Assembly: GCF_024714475.1 (NCBI RefSeq)
Contig: NZ_JAMZMI010000002.1
Coordinates: forward strand, 310,001-374,000
Length of the DNA: 64,000 nucleotides
Direction of reading: 5' to 3'
Source of the DNA: Marinoscillum sp. MHG1-6
GTDB taxonomy: Bacteria > Bacteroidota > Bacteroidia > Cytophagales > Cyclobacteriaceae
A model generated the notes under the pieces. It did not search any database and had not been told where the DNA came from. It saw only the letters and a list, made by a program, of their open reading frames with translations. The stretch's first letter is position 1. Every line of letters begins with the position of its first letter. This document shows, piece after piece, positions 34,905 through 43,432 of this stretch. The position numbers were made by a program, and so were the translations under genes.

Positions 34905-36183
34905 TAGAGTTGTTATAACAGGTCTAGGGGTAGTGGCTCCAAATGGTACCGGTGTGGCAGCGTTCAATGAAGCGCTACAACAGGGAAAATCAGCCATTAA
35001 GTTTCATGAAAAACTTAAAGAGTTGAATTTCAGATGTCAAATCGGAGCCAAAACCAATGTTGAACAATCATATAAAGAGAAATTACTTCCTGATTTTTTT
35101 ATTGGAAAGGTCAGAAACAATGCCATCATCAATGCATGTCTTTCTGGCATGGAGGCCTGGCTGGATGCCGGGTTAACTCCTAATGAAAATGGGGTAGATT
35201 ATGAGTCAGGAATCGTTTTTGGCGCCGGAGACTTAAGTTTTGACGACGCAAAAGCACCCAACGAAGCACCAACTGTCTTAATTGATGCCGGAAATAATCG
35301 AAGGTTAGGTTCGCGATCCATATCAGAATGCATGAATAGTGGTGCGAGTGCCTACCTAAATAATATTCTTGGATTGGGAAACCGTATAGTCTCCAACTCC
35401 TCAGCCTGTGTCACCGGCAGTGAAGCCATACTTGTGGGATATGAACACATTAAAAATGGCAAGGCAAAAAGAATGATCTGCGGTAGCACGGAATCTGACG
35501 GACATTATATCTGGGGTGGTTTTGACTCCATGCGCGTACTTTGTAGTGACTCCAACGAAAATCCTTCATTTGGATCCCGTCCAATGAGTGCCACAAGTTC
35601 CGGATTTGTACCAGGAGGTGGTTCAGGAGCACTTGTACTTGAATCCTTAGAAAGTGCCCAGGAAAGAGGAGCAAAAATCTATGCCGAAATATTGGGTGGA
35701 GAATTCAATTCGGGGGGACAACGAAATGGGGGTACCATGACTGCGCCTAATTCTGAGGCTATCGTCGCGTGCATAAAGTCCGCTTTGGCCGAGGCGGATA
35801 TAGACCCAAAAGAAATCGATCTTATTTCAGGACATCTGACTTCCACGAAAGGTGACCCTATTGAAGTCCAAAACTGGGTGACAGCTTTAGGTCGCTCCGG
35901 AGAAGACTTTCCATACATCAACACTCCAAAATCAATGATTGGACACTCTGTAGGGGGTGCAGGCTCAATCGAGTTGGTGGCCAGCGTACTACAAATGGAA
36001 CACGGATACGTCCACCCTAACCTCAATTGTGAAGAATTACACCCTGAAATAACCAGGTTGATTTCATCCGATCGGGTACCAACAGAAATGGTGAGCAAAA
36101 AAATTGATACGGTAATTAAGGCGAATTTTGGATTCGGGGATTTAAATTGCGTCTTAGTTTTAAGAAAATGGAGTAACAAATGA
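34894..36183 (+). CDS. Beta-ketoacyl-ACP synthase (KAS I/II-like)
   Basis: Thiolase-fold condensing enzyme of 429 residues with the full Cys-His-His triad: NSSACVTGSEA, SGHLTSTKGDP and GHSVGGAGSIE. The middle His motif departs from the usual THGTGTPLGD, suggesting a specialised clade. The gene begins with TTG at 34894. No ATG lies close enough to retain the N-terminal strand RVVITGLGVV. It elongates the ACP-bound chain. It overlaps fabZ upstream by 11 bases and the ACP gene downstream by four. Confidence 0.87.
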   Translation: MRNNRVVITGLGVVAPNGTGVAAFNEALQQGKSAIKFHEKLKELNFRCQIGAKTNVEQSYKEKLLPDFFIGKVRNNAIINACLSGMEAWLDAGLTPNENGVDYESGIVFGAGDLSFDDAKAPNEAPTVLIDAGNNRRLGSRSISECMNSGASAYLNNILGLGNRIVSNSSACVTGSEAILVGYEHIKNGKAKRMICGSTESDGHYIWGGFDSMRVLCSDSNENPSFGSRPMSATSSGFVPGGGSGALVLESLESAQERGAKIYAEILGGEFNSGGQRNGGTMTAPNSEAIVACIKSALAEADIDPKEIDLISGHLTSTKGDPIEVQNWVTALGRSGEDFPYINTPKSMIGHSVGGAGSIELVASVLQMEHGYVHPNLNCEELHPEITRLISSDRVPTEMVSKKIDTVIKANFGFGDLNCVLVLRKWSNK

Positions 36184-36434
36184 CCAGAGAGCAAATCAAA
36201 GACGAACTAAAAGGCATCATAGGTGACTATGTTCCGGAAAAAGAACTCTTGGAATCTCTAAGTGAAGAACATGAACTAATTGGCGATTTAAAGATAAATT
36301 CAGCACATATCGTAGATATTGTTTTGGATATCGAAGACAAATATGACATCATGATTGAAGATGAGGCCATCGGTAAAATGGGAACTGTAGGCGAATCTAT
36401 CGACATCATCTTCCAAAAGCTGGATTCAAAATAA
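36180..36434 (+). CDS. Acyl carrier protein, atypical phosphopantetheine site
   Basis: 84 residues, strongly acidic, four-helix ACP. The modified serine is S41 in LKINSAHIVDIVLDIEDKYDI; the usual DSL/DSM is replaced by NSA, so this is probably a pathway-specific carrier and not the housekeeping AcpP. The same operon supplies its condensing, dehydrating and enoyl-reducing enzymes, and the PPTase that could load it follows. A terminator lies 18 bases after the stop. Confidence 0.88.
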   Translation: MTREQIKDELKGIIGDYVPEKELLESLSEEHELIGDLKINSAHIVDIVLDIEDKYDIMIEDEAIGKMGTVGESIDIIFQKLDSK

Positions 36435-36452
36435 TAGCACAAGACTTCCTTG

Positions 36453-36484
36453 AAAGCCTCGATTATCGAGGCTTTTGTTTTTTA
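36453..36484 (+). terminator. Intrinsic terminator after the ACP gene
   Basis: AAAGCCTCGA / TCGAGGCTTT, 10-bp perfect stem (36453-36462, 36466-36475), three-base loop TTA, then TGTTTTTT. It ends the sphingolipid operon, and its T-run contains the TTG where the PPTase frame opens. Confidence 0.9.
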
Positions 36485-36528
36485 TACCCCCGGCAATTCC
36501 TAGATTTAGCTCATTAAATAATCAGGTT

Positions 36529-37065
36529 TTGATTGGTATAGATGTCGTAGATCACTCCGACCCCCTCCTTCGTCCACGCAATGAACGAAGCTTTAGGCTC
36601 ATCTCCCACCCCTCCGATCAGCATGATGCTACTATAACAACTGATCTGGAAAATCTCTTTTGGCTATACTGGGCTGCCAAGGAAGCGATCTACAAAGCCA
36701 ACCGGTTGCCTATACGTTTTGCACCAAAACAAATCCCCGTTTCTATTACTCAAAAAAACGGCTCGATTTCCATTCTATCGAATGACATTCAGGGATTCAT
36801 TGATCAAAACAATAGATCCACATTATGTATTTGCTGGAATAAAGCAATTAGCTCCACCCCCTGGTATCAGCTATTTGAATCGATCGAAAAAGATCAATCT
36901 TTGGAAGTTCGGAAACAGCTCATTCTTTTCCTGATGGAAAAGGGAATTGAAGGGGAAATGTCAAAAGACTGGAAAGGCCTCCCTGTTGTTAATTATAATG
37001 GCAAAGCCCACCTGACAACCTTTACCCATCACCACAAGCTAGCGGCCTTCATTTGTGAGCAATAG
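36529..37065 (+). CDS. 4'-phosphopantetheinyl transferase
   Basis: Transfers phosphopantetheine from CoA to ACP serine. Motifs IGIDVVDH at the start and FWLYWAAKEAIYKA (the W-x-x-K-E-A-x-x-K core) are those of Sfp/AcpS-type enzymes. The frame opens at 36475, but that is a TTG inside the terminator. A TTG at 36529 gives the canonical N terminus MIGIDVVDH and 178 residues, so I use it. It is probably expressed by readthrough or a weak own promoter, and likely serves the ACP just upstream. Confidence 0.82.
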   Translation: MIGIDVVDHSDPLLRPRNERSFRLISHPSDQHDATITTDLENLFWLYWAAKEAIYKANRLPIRFAPKQIPVSITQKNGSISILSNDIQGFIDQNNRSTLCICWNKAISSTPWYQLFESIEKDQSLEVRKQLILFLMEKGIEGEMSKDWKGLPVVNYNGKAHLTTFTHHHKLAAFICEQ

Positions 37066-37301
37066 ACCGATGATCATTTGGTTAATCGTGCCAAAATTTA
37101 AAATATCAATATTAGAAAAGTGATATTTTAAATTACCCATAATAATCATATATTAATAGAACCGCAATTGCGAAATTATCAGAAACAAGAGGAGTAAATT
37201 CAAAGTTTAAGAATTGTTTGCGAATCCTTAAATAAAATTCTTATTTCATTTAAAATTTACTATCTTTTTGTTGATTTTGTTGCCAACAAAGCAATGCTTA
37301 T

Positions 37302-38729
37302 ATGATATTTCAGGACTACGAAAATGAGGAGCATTTCGACGAAATGTTTGATGATGAGGGGGTTTGCCGTGAACACTACCAACAATTCAAATCAGCATTA
37401 GACCAATTTTCCAAGAAAAAACTCCAGCAACTACAGGAGACTACTGACAAAGCTCAGATTGCGATGGGCATGACGTTCAATGTTTATCATGACAATAAGG
37501 GCGTTGAAAAAATCCTCCCTCTTGACATCCTCCCCAGAATCATAAGCAAATCAGATTGGGTAACCATTGAAAATGGATTACAACAAAGGATTGAAGCCCT
37601 CAACCTTTTTCTTCAGGATATCTACAATGACCAAAAAATATTAAAAGACAAGGTCGTACCTAAGGACCTCATTCTTTCCAGTAAAGATTATCTTGAGCCC
37701 TGTATTGGGTTGACGCCGCCAAAAGGTATTTGGTGCCACATATCCGGTAGTGATATTGTACGTGATAAGGAAGGCACTTTCATGGTGTTAGAGGATAACC
37801 TTCGATGCCCTTCCGGTGTATCCTACCTCCTTGAAAACAGGGAAATAATCAAAAGAGCGTTCCCTCGATTATTTGAAAGCATCGGAGTCCAGCCGGTATC
37901 AGATTATGCCGGATCATTGCTAAGAATGTTGCGGTACCTTTCCGATAAAGACCAACCAACGGTGGCTGTCCTCACTCCGGGAATGTACAACTCAGCTTAT
38001 TTCGAGCATTCCTACCTTGCGCAACAAATGGGTGTTCAACTTGTCTCGGGCATGGACCTAATTGTAGAAAACAACAAAGTCTACATGCAGACCACCAAGG
38101 GACTGCAACAAGTGGATGTACTCTACCGAAGAATCGACGACACTTTCATGGATCCTCTGACCTTCAACCCTAAATCCATGTTGGGTGTACCTGGGATTTT
38201 TGAGGCCTATAAAGCCGGAAACGTAGCCATAGCCAATGCGCCGGGAACAGGGATTGCAGACGACAAAGCAGTCTATGCGTATGTGCCTAGAATCATCAAA
38301 TATTATCTTGATCAGGATCCCATCATCTCCAATGTACCTACCTACTTGTGTAGCGAGGAAAAAGACCGGAAATATGTCCTGGACAATATAGAGGAGCTGG
38401 TGGTGAAAGAGACCAATGCTGCAGGTGGATATGGAATGCTTATCGGTCCAAAGGCTACAAAGGAGGAGCATGCCAAGTTTAGAAAGCTGGTATCAGACAA
38501 TCCAAGAAATTACATTGCCCAACCCACACTGTCATTATCTACCGTCCCCACCATCAGCAAGTCGGGAATATCTCCACGACATGTTGACTTAAGACCTTAT
38601 ATTTTATACGGAAACGACATCAAAGTAATCCCGGGAGCACTGACAAGAGTGGCTTTGAAAAAGGGATCACTTGTCGTAAATTCATCACAAGGTGGCGGAA
38701 GTAAGGACACCTGGGTTCTTTATGATTAA
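37302..38729 (+). CDS. Circularly permuted type 2 ATP-grasp protein
   Basis: 475-residue ATP-grasp enzyme of the circularly permuted class (Rv2411c-like). Blocks: GISGSDIVRDKEG-like CHISGSDIVRDKEGTFMVLEDNLRCPSG written in the middle, VLTPGMYNSAYFEHSYLAQQMG, NAPGTGIADDKAVYAYVP, VVKETNAAGGYGMLIGP and the C-terminal RPYILYGNDIKVIPGALTRVAL...GGGSKDTWVL. It should form an amide-like bond at ATP cost. The substrate is unknown in the whole family. First gene of a conserved three-gene module with alpha-E and transglutaminase proteins. Confidence 0.88.
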   Translation: MIFQDYENEEHFDEMFDDEGVCREHYQQFKSALDQFSKKKLQQLQETTDKAQIAMGMTFNVYHDNKGVEKILPLDILPRIISKSDWVTIENGLQQRIEALNLFLQDIYNDQKILKDKVVPKDLILSSKDYLEPCIGLTPPKGIWCHISGSDIVRDKEGTFMVLEDNLRCPSGVSYLLENREIIKRAFPRLFESIGVQPVSDYAGSLLRMLRYLSDKDQPTVAVLTPGMYNSAYFEHSYLAQQMGVQLVSGMDLIVENNKVYMQTTKGLQQVDVLYRRIDDTFMDPLTFNPKSMLGVPGIFEAYKAGNVAIANAPGTGIADDKAVYAYVPRIIKYYLDQDPIISNVPTYLCSEEKDRKYVLDNIEELVVKETNAAGGYGMLIGPKATKEEHAKFRKLVSDNPRNYIAQPTLSLSTVPTISKSGISPRHVDLRPYILYGNDIKVIPGALTRVALKKGSLVVNSSQGGGSKDTWVLYD

Positions 38730-38740
38730 AGAAGAGAAAT

Positions 38741-39721
38741 ATGCTAAGTAGAGTTGCGGAATCATTATTCTGGCTGGGAAGGTACACCGAGCGTGCCGAC
38801 AATTATGCCAGGTTCACAGATGTTAATTTTAATCTTTCCCTGGATTTACCTCCCGGAATGAAAGAGCAATGGGAACCCCTAATTGCTGCAACCGGAGATT
38901 GGGATGACTTTACCAAACGGCACAAAGACTTCACACGCGAAAGCGCCATCAACTTTCTTGCTTTTGATACTGAGAACCCCAACTCAATTATCAATAGCAT
39001 TAAGCAAGCACGTGAAAACGCTCGTGTTGTACGAGAGAATTTATCGAAGGAAATGTGGGAGGTACTGAATGACCTTTATCATTACATCAATACCGCTGCA
39101 AAAAAGAAAATTTGGAGAAAAGAAGATCCAAGTGATTTCTTCAGACATGTCAAAGAAAGTATACAGCTTCTTAATGGGTTAACCTATGATACCGCTCCAC
39201 GAACGGAGGGTTATTACTTTACCCGACTGGGCCAGTTTCTGGAAAGAGCAGACAAAACATCACGCATTCTAGATGTCAAGTATCATGTGCTACTCCCGTC
39301 TGTAGAAGATGTGGGATCACCTTTAGATTTTCTCCATTGGACTGCACTTCTTAAGTCCGTGAGCGCCTTTAACGCCTACCGCAGAAACTATGGCACCATC
39401 ATGCCTTCGAACGTTGTGGAGTACCTGGTACTGGACTCAAAGTTTCCAAGATCCATCCTGTTCAGCCTTAGTAATGCAGAGGAATGTCTGCATGAAATCT
39501 CTGACTCCCGCGGAAGAAGCGGTTTTTCAAACAGGATAGAGAAACTGATTGGTAACCTGAGGTCTGACCTGGAATTTGCAGAGGTTAGCGACGTTATCAA
39601 TTTCGGGCTTCATGAATATATGGACAATCTGCAACAAAAAATCAATACGCTGTCAGAGGCCATATTTGAGCAATATTTTAAAGTCAAACCGAACTATGTA
39701 TTAGAGGAACAATCTCAATAA
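38741..39721 (+). CDS. Alpha-E domain protein
   Basis: 326 residues, almost entirely helical, of the alpha-E family that always accompanies the permuted ATP-grasp (Rv2410c-like). N-terminal MLSRVAESLFWLGRYTERADNYAR is the family hallmark, with further conserved ...YYFTRLGQFLERADKTSRILDVKYH. It has no recognised catalytic motif and is thought to be a scaffold or partner in making a peptide-like product. It lies 11 bases after the ATP-grasp gene. Confidence 0.9.
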   Translation: MLSRVAESLFWLGRYTERADNYARFTDVNFNLSLDLPPGMKEQWEPLIAATGDWDDFTKRHKDFTRESAINFLAFDTENPNSIINSIKQARENARVVRENLSKEMWEVLNDLYHYINTAAKKKIWRKEDPSDFFRHVKESIQLLNGLTYDTAPRTEGYYFTRLGQFLERADKTSRILDVKYHVLLPSVEDVGSPLDFLHWTALLKSVSAFNAYRRNYGTIMPSNVVEYLVLDSKFPRSILFSLSNAEECLHEISDSRGRSGFSNRIEKLIGNLRSDLEFAEVSDVINFGLHEYMDNLQQKINTLSEAIFEQYFKVKPNYVLEEQSQ

Positions 39722-39743
39722 ATCGGTCTATCTTAACCTACTC

Positions 39744-40568
39744 ATGATGAACCTGACCATTGAGCATACCACACAGTACCTTTATGAAAAAGAGGTCTTT
39801 TTAAACCCTCATCATCTACGCTTCCACCCGGCGTTGCGGGAACATATACAGTTAAAATCCTTCAAACTTGATGTTACTGAAGAACCCGAAGGCCTTACTC
39901 AGCGAATAGATGCTGAAAACAATATTTATCATCAATCATGGTTTTCGGAAAAGCATAAATCCCTGAAAATTCATGCAATTTCTAAAGTGAAGGTCAGTGA
40001 GCTTAACCCCTTTTATTTCTTAAGAGAAGAGCAGGACTATATGAACCAACCTGAGCTCCAGATATACCTGACCCCATTAACAAAATTATCTACGGAATTG
40101 CAGGAATGGGTTAAAACCCAAAGCCAAATCTTTGGGGATGATCATATGACCCTGATTGGAGGAATCAACAGGGAGATCAGTCAAAAATGGGCTCACAAAG
40201 TACGTTACCAACCCGGTATACTCGAACCAAATGAATGTTTCAAGGTAGCTGAGGCTTCCTGTAGGGATTTATGCTGGATGATGATGGCTGCCCTCAGACA
40301 TCTGCATATACCTGCCAGATTTGTCAGCGGTTATGCCTTCAATCCTGAAATGGAGGAAGGACATGAGCTTCACTCATGGGTAGAAGCCTGGATTTCAGGT
40401 GCCGGATGGGTAGGATTTGATCCTGTTTCCGGACTATTTTGTAATCATTTCTACATTCCTCTTTCAGCTTCCTATCATCCCAAAAACACGATGCCCGTCA
40501 TTGGAAGTTATGGAGGTGATTGCGCTTCCACCATGAATACCGAGCTAAAAATCACACTTAGCCTTTGA
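39744..40568 (+). CDS. Transglutaminase-like cysteine protease/amidase
   Basis: 274 residues with an N-terminal beta domain (LTIEHTTQYLYEKEVFLNPHHLRFHP) and a transglutaminase core: catalytic Cys in EASCRDLCWMMMAALRH, His in ELHSWVEAW, Asp in GFDPVSGL. These often cleave or remodel gamma-linked or isopeptide bonds rather than cross-link. Third member of the ATP-grasp/alpha-E module, Rv2409c-like. No signal peptide, so it acts in the cytoplasm. Confidence 0.88.
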   Translation: MMNLTIEHTTQYLYEKEVFLNPHHLRFHPALREHIQLKSFKLDVTEEPEGLTQRIDAENNIYHQSWFSEKHKSLKIHAISKVKVSELNPFYFLREEQDYMNQPELQIYLTPLTKLSTELQEWVKTQSQIFGDDHMTLIGGINREISQKWAHKVRYQPGILEPNECFKVAEASCRDLCWMMMAALRHLHIPARFVSGYAFNPEMEEGHELHSWVEAWISGAGWVGFDPVSGLFCNHFYIPLSASYHPKNTMPVIGSYGGDCASTMNTELKITLSL

Positions 40569-40631
40569 TGTTTTTTCCTTAAAATCTGACTCTGGTTCAG
40601 GAGTATTTTATATTTGAGAAAAATCAGGCTT

Positions 40632-41237
40632 ATGAAATTTTTTCAATATCTCTCTCTAACCATCGCCTTTTTTGGATGCTTATATGCCATCTCATTTTTT
40701 ATGCCTCACCACTCTGTGATCGAGGCAGCAGAAGATGCTGAAACACTTATTGGAAATTCTAGTACGTATGCCAGAGAACATGCCTATAACCGTAGCCTTC
40801 ATCATCTTGAGCTGGCAATAAATGCCATTAAGGATATAGAGCAATACCTTGATTCAACCGATCAAAGAACCATCGATAAAGCAATCGCCGACCTTGAAAA
40901 AGTCCATCTGGAAATGAAAGGCGATAGCTTGATTGAAAAGGATATGAATCATGCCTTTACCAAAGCAATGAATGCACTCACTTATGCCGAACTTAAAGTG
41001 AGTGAGCATTTTTTCGCAACGGATGAATACCACGAAGCTATGGTAGCCCTAAAATATGGATTGGTTCATATTCAAAATGCCCTTCGGTTTGTGGATAGAG
41101 GCCACATGGCTTACGAACTTCATATCTACCAGGAAATTGACTCCCTTATTGAACATAGTGATTTACCAAAGCATCTCATTCTTGAAGAACTGGATAAGAT
41201 GGTCTCCGAACTTTCGGTAATGGTAGAAGAGGAATAA
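40632..41237 (+). CDS. Membrane-anchored helical protein, function unknown
   Basis: I do not recognise a family. From the ATG at 40632 (the frame extends to TTG 40614) there is one N-terminal hydrophobic segment (FFQYLSLTIAFFGCLYAISFF) followed by ~170 residues of long amphipathic helices with regularly spaced acidic and His residues (AAEDAETLIG, YNRSLHHLELAINAIKDIEQYL, EDEY-like). The body resembles a four-helix bundle exposed to the periplasm. It lies between the ATP-grasp module and the kinase gene, ten bases before the latter, and is probably part of the same operon. Confidence 0.55.
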   Translation: MKFFQYLSLTIAFFGCLYAISFFMPHHSVIEAAEDAETLIGNSSTYAREHAYNRSLHHLELAINAIKDIEQYLDSTDQRTIDKAIADLEKVHLEMKGDSLIEKDMNHAFTKAMNALTYAELKVSEHFFATDEYHEAMVALKYGLVHIQNALRFVDRGHMAYELHIYQEIDSLIEHSDLPKHLILEELDKMVSELSVMVEEE

Positions 41238-41246
41238 TATCATAGA

Positions 41247-42293
41247 ATGGAAAGAATTATCAATTTTGCCCAGATTGTTGAAGAGGCCTGGAAAGACTAC
41301 GATTCCTCAAGAGAGATCAAGTCAATTGAGGATATAAGTGCAAAGGTTTCTACCAACCACGTCTATCGAATAAGACTCGAAGATGGCAGCATCATTATTG
41401 GAAAACTATCCTACTTTGGGAAATTCGATCATTTCGTAGAAGATCACTCGATCATAAATGCCCTTGCAACGAATCTTCCGGCTCCTTTTGAAAACTTCCT
41501 GGCGAAGTCATTAACCAAACATGGTTCACTTTTTGTCCATCGATACCAAAACAGCCTTTTGGATGCCTGGGTGGTATTCTATAACCCTATACAGATTGAC
41601 CAAAAACTACCCAAAGTTCAAACGGAGAAAACAATTGCTATTCTAGGTGAGGAACTCGCCCGTTTTCATAAGTCATGCTTTACGATAAAAAACACCCTCC
41701 CTCCTAACTTTAAACAGGTGGACCATGACATCAACCACTTGTTTGAACTGCTACAAACCGATACCGGGAAATTTGCGCACCGTGGGAATGAAGAAAATAT
41801 CAAAAAGCAGTGCAACACCTTTTTAGAAAACTGCGATAAACTTGAGGTTTCCAGGATGGATTCAATCCCTGTCTTCGTCGATTGGAATATTGGTAACTTC
41901 TCCGTTACTAAAGACTTCAGGTTTTTCTCTCGATGGGATTATGACTGGTTCAGAATGAGCTCCCGGGTAATGGATTTTTATTTCTTTAGTCGAGTTTGCT
42001 CTGCCATTGGTGATCGGACAGTCTTCAGCTACCATATCGACCCGGTCATGGAGGATCGCTTCATGATTTTCCTAAAAGCCTATCATAAGATTTACCCGCT
42101 GACCGAAAACGAGATCCGATTAATAAAAGAAGCATACAGATTCTTTATCATCAACTATGTAATCAAGGACGGGCGATATTTTTTCCATGAAATTTATGCG
42201 ACAAAGCTTCAACATGAAGCCCATCAAATTTATTTCCCTAAATTAGAAGAGTCCTTCGACGCTGATAAAATCTTAAAAGCCCTGAATATTTGA
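41247..42293 (+). CDS. Aminoglycoside-phosphotransferase-fold kinase
   Basis: 348 residues. The kinase-like catalytic loop is VFVDWNIGNF, corresponding to HGDLHxxN with His replaced by Val, and the metal-binding block is RWDYDWF, for the DxD/DFG position. These are near residues 209-229. An N-terminal region (TNHVYRIRLEDGSIIIGKL) provides the ATP lobe Lys. It probably phosphorylates a small molecule such as an amino alcohol or sugar, not aminoglycosides. It ends in a four-base ATGA overlap with a HAD protein, a kinase-phosphatase pairing that may be functional. Confidence 0.65.
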   Translation: MERIINFAQIVEEAWKDYDSSREIKSIEDISAKVSTNHVYRIRLEDGSIIIGKLSYFGKFDHFVEDHSIINALATNLPAPFENFLAKSLTKHGSLFVHRYQNSLLDAWVVFYNPIQIDQKLPKVQTEKTIAILGEELARFHKSCFTIKNTLPPNFKQVDHDINHLFELLQTDTGKFAHRGNEENIKKQCNTFLENCDKLEVSRMDSIPVFVDWNIGNFSVTKDFRFFSRWDYDWFRMSSRVMDFYFFSRVCSAIGDRTVFSYHIDPVMEDRFMIFLKAYHKIYPLTENEIRLIKEAYRFFIINYVIKDGRYFFHEIYATKLQHEAHQIYFPKLEESFDADKILKALNI

Positions 42294-43141
42294 TGAACCT
42301 GACCTCCTTCGAATCGATTGTCACTCAATACAAAACCATTTTTTTTGATGCCTTTGGTGTCCTTAAAAATCATCAGGGACTGCTTCCGGGTATAGGTAAA
42401 ACCTTCGAATTACTGGAGAGGGAAAATATTGATTTCTTCGTCATAACCAATGACTCTTCAAAAGGTCCATCTGAATTAGCAGCTAGCTATCAAAGACAAG
42501 GTCTGACACAAATCACCGAGGAAAAAATAGTCTCCTCCGGCATGTTGGCAAGAGAATACCTTACACACAAAGTAAAATCAGGCTCTGTTGCCTATTTGGG
42601 TACTCCTGAATCCGCCCATTATATTGAGAAAGTAGGACTTAAAACAGTATCCATTAAGGATCTTGACCTCAACAATGTTCAGGACATCAACACGCTGGTG
42701 TTTTTGGATGATGAAGGTTTCGATTGGTCGAACGACCTGAACAAAACGGTCAATTTATTGAGATACAATAATATTACTTCGATCGTTTGCAATACAGATA
42801 TGGCCTATCCGGTAGCTAAAAACGAAGTAGCTATTGCCATTGGTGGTATCGCCAAAATGGTTCAGGAGATCGTGGGAAAAAAGTTTATTCGATTCGGTAA
42901 ACCCGATGCTCAAATGTTCATTTTCGCTTATGAGCACGCCCTCAGAGAAGGACAGCATGTTCAGAAAAATGAAATTTTAATGGTTGGGGACACCCTTGTG
43001 ACGGACATCCTCGGAGGAAACAAATTTGGTTTAGATACCGCACTGGTACTTAGCGGAAACACCCTTCCAGCCAATGCTGAAACCCGAATCTTATCTTCCG
43101 GAATTATCCCCACCTATGTATGTGAGTCGGCAAGTATCTAA
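42290..43141 (+). CDS. HAD-superfamily class IIA phosphatase-like protein
   Basis: 283 residues. Motif I is FFDAFGVL: nucleophile D20 is present, but the second Asp (D+2, general acid) is Phe22. Motif II is ITNDSSKGP (Asn/Asp-Ser), motif III KPDAQMF and motif IV MVGDTLVTDILGG. Class IIA (NagD-like) cap between motifs II and III. A hydrophobic residue at D+2 is seen in a subset labelled TIGR01459-like and may give a slow or altered phosphohydrolase. It is the last gene of the cluster and faces the converging CWC gene. Confidence 0.75.
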   Translation: MMNLTSFESIVTQYKTIFFDAFGVLKNHQGLLPGIGKTFELLERENIDFFVITNDSSKGPSELAASYQRQGLTQITEEKIVSSGMLAREYLTHKVKSGSVAYLGTPESAHYIEKVGLKTVSIKDLDLNNVQDINTLVFLDDEGFDWSNDLNKTVNLLRYNNITSIVCNTDMAYPVAKNEVAIAIGGIAKMVQEIVGKKFIRFGKPDAQMFIFAYEHALREGQHVQKNEILMVGDTLVTDILGGNKFGLDTALVLSGNTLPANAETRILSSGIIPTYVCESASI

Positions 43142-43144
43142 GGA

Positions 43145-43381
43145 TTAACCAAATTGGTCGCCGAGGCCTTTGAGCTTCTCCTTAAACTGCTTTTGCTGAT
43201 ATTGTCTTTTTCCTTCTATCAGACAGTTTTTGCAGAGACAATCTTCATATCCCTCCTTCAAAAACTGACGTTCCTCATTGGTCATGGTCACTGTCATACA
43301 CTGACATAAGTGGATGGACCCCACTTTACATTCGAAAGAGCTTCCGCATTTAACACATTTCTTTATTTCGTGCTTTTCCAT
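43145..43381 (-). CDS. Small cysteine-rich CWC-family protein
   Basis: 78 residues with Cys pairs arranged CVKCGSSFEC, HLCQCM and DCLCKNCL: the Cys_rich_CWC pattern, probably one or two zinc sites. Role unknown. It ends four bases before the HAD gene's stop on the other strand and starts about 50 bp after the metE stop, on the same strand. Sequence is otherwise charged and helical near the C terminus. Confidence 0.7.
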   Translation of the reverse strand: MEKHEIKKCVKCGSSFECKVGSIHLCQCMTVTMTNEERQFLKEGYEDCLCKNCLIEGKRQYQQKQFKEKLKGLGDQFG

Positions 43382-43432
43382 GATAAGAATTAAGCAGGGC
43401 CATAATGACCCCGCTCCTTTTGATTATCAAAT

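Noticed and set aside
36475-36528. TTG at 36475 as PPTase start
   Set aside because: It lies in the T-run of the ACP terminator; the TTG at 36529 gives the canonical N terminus.
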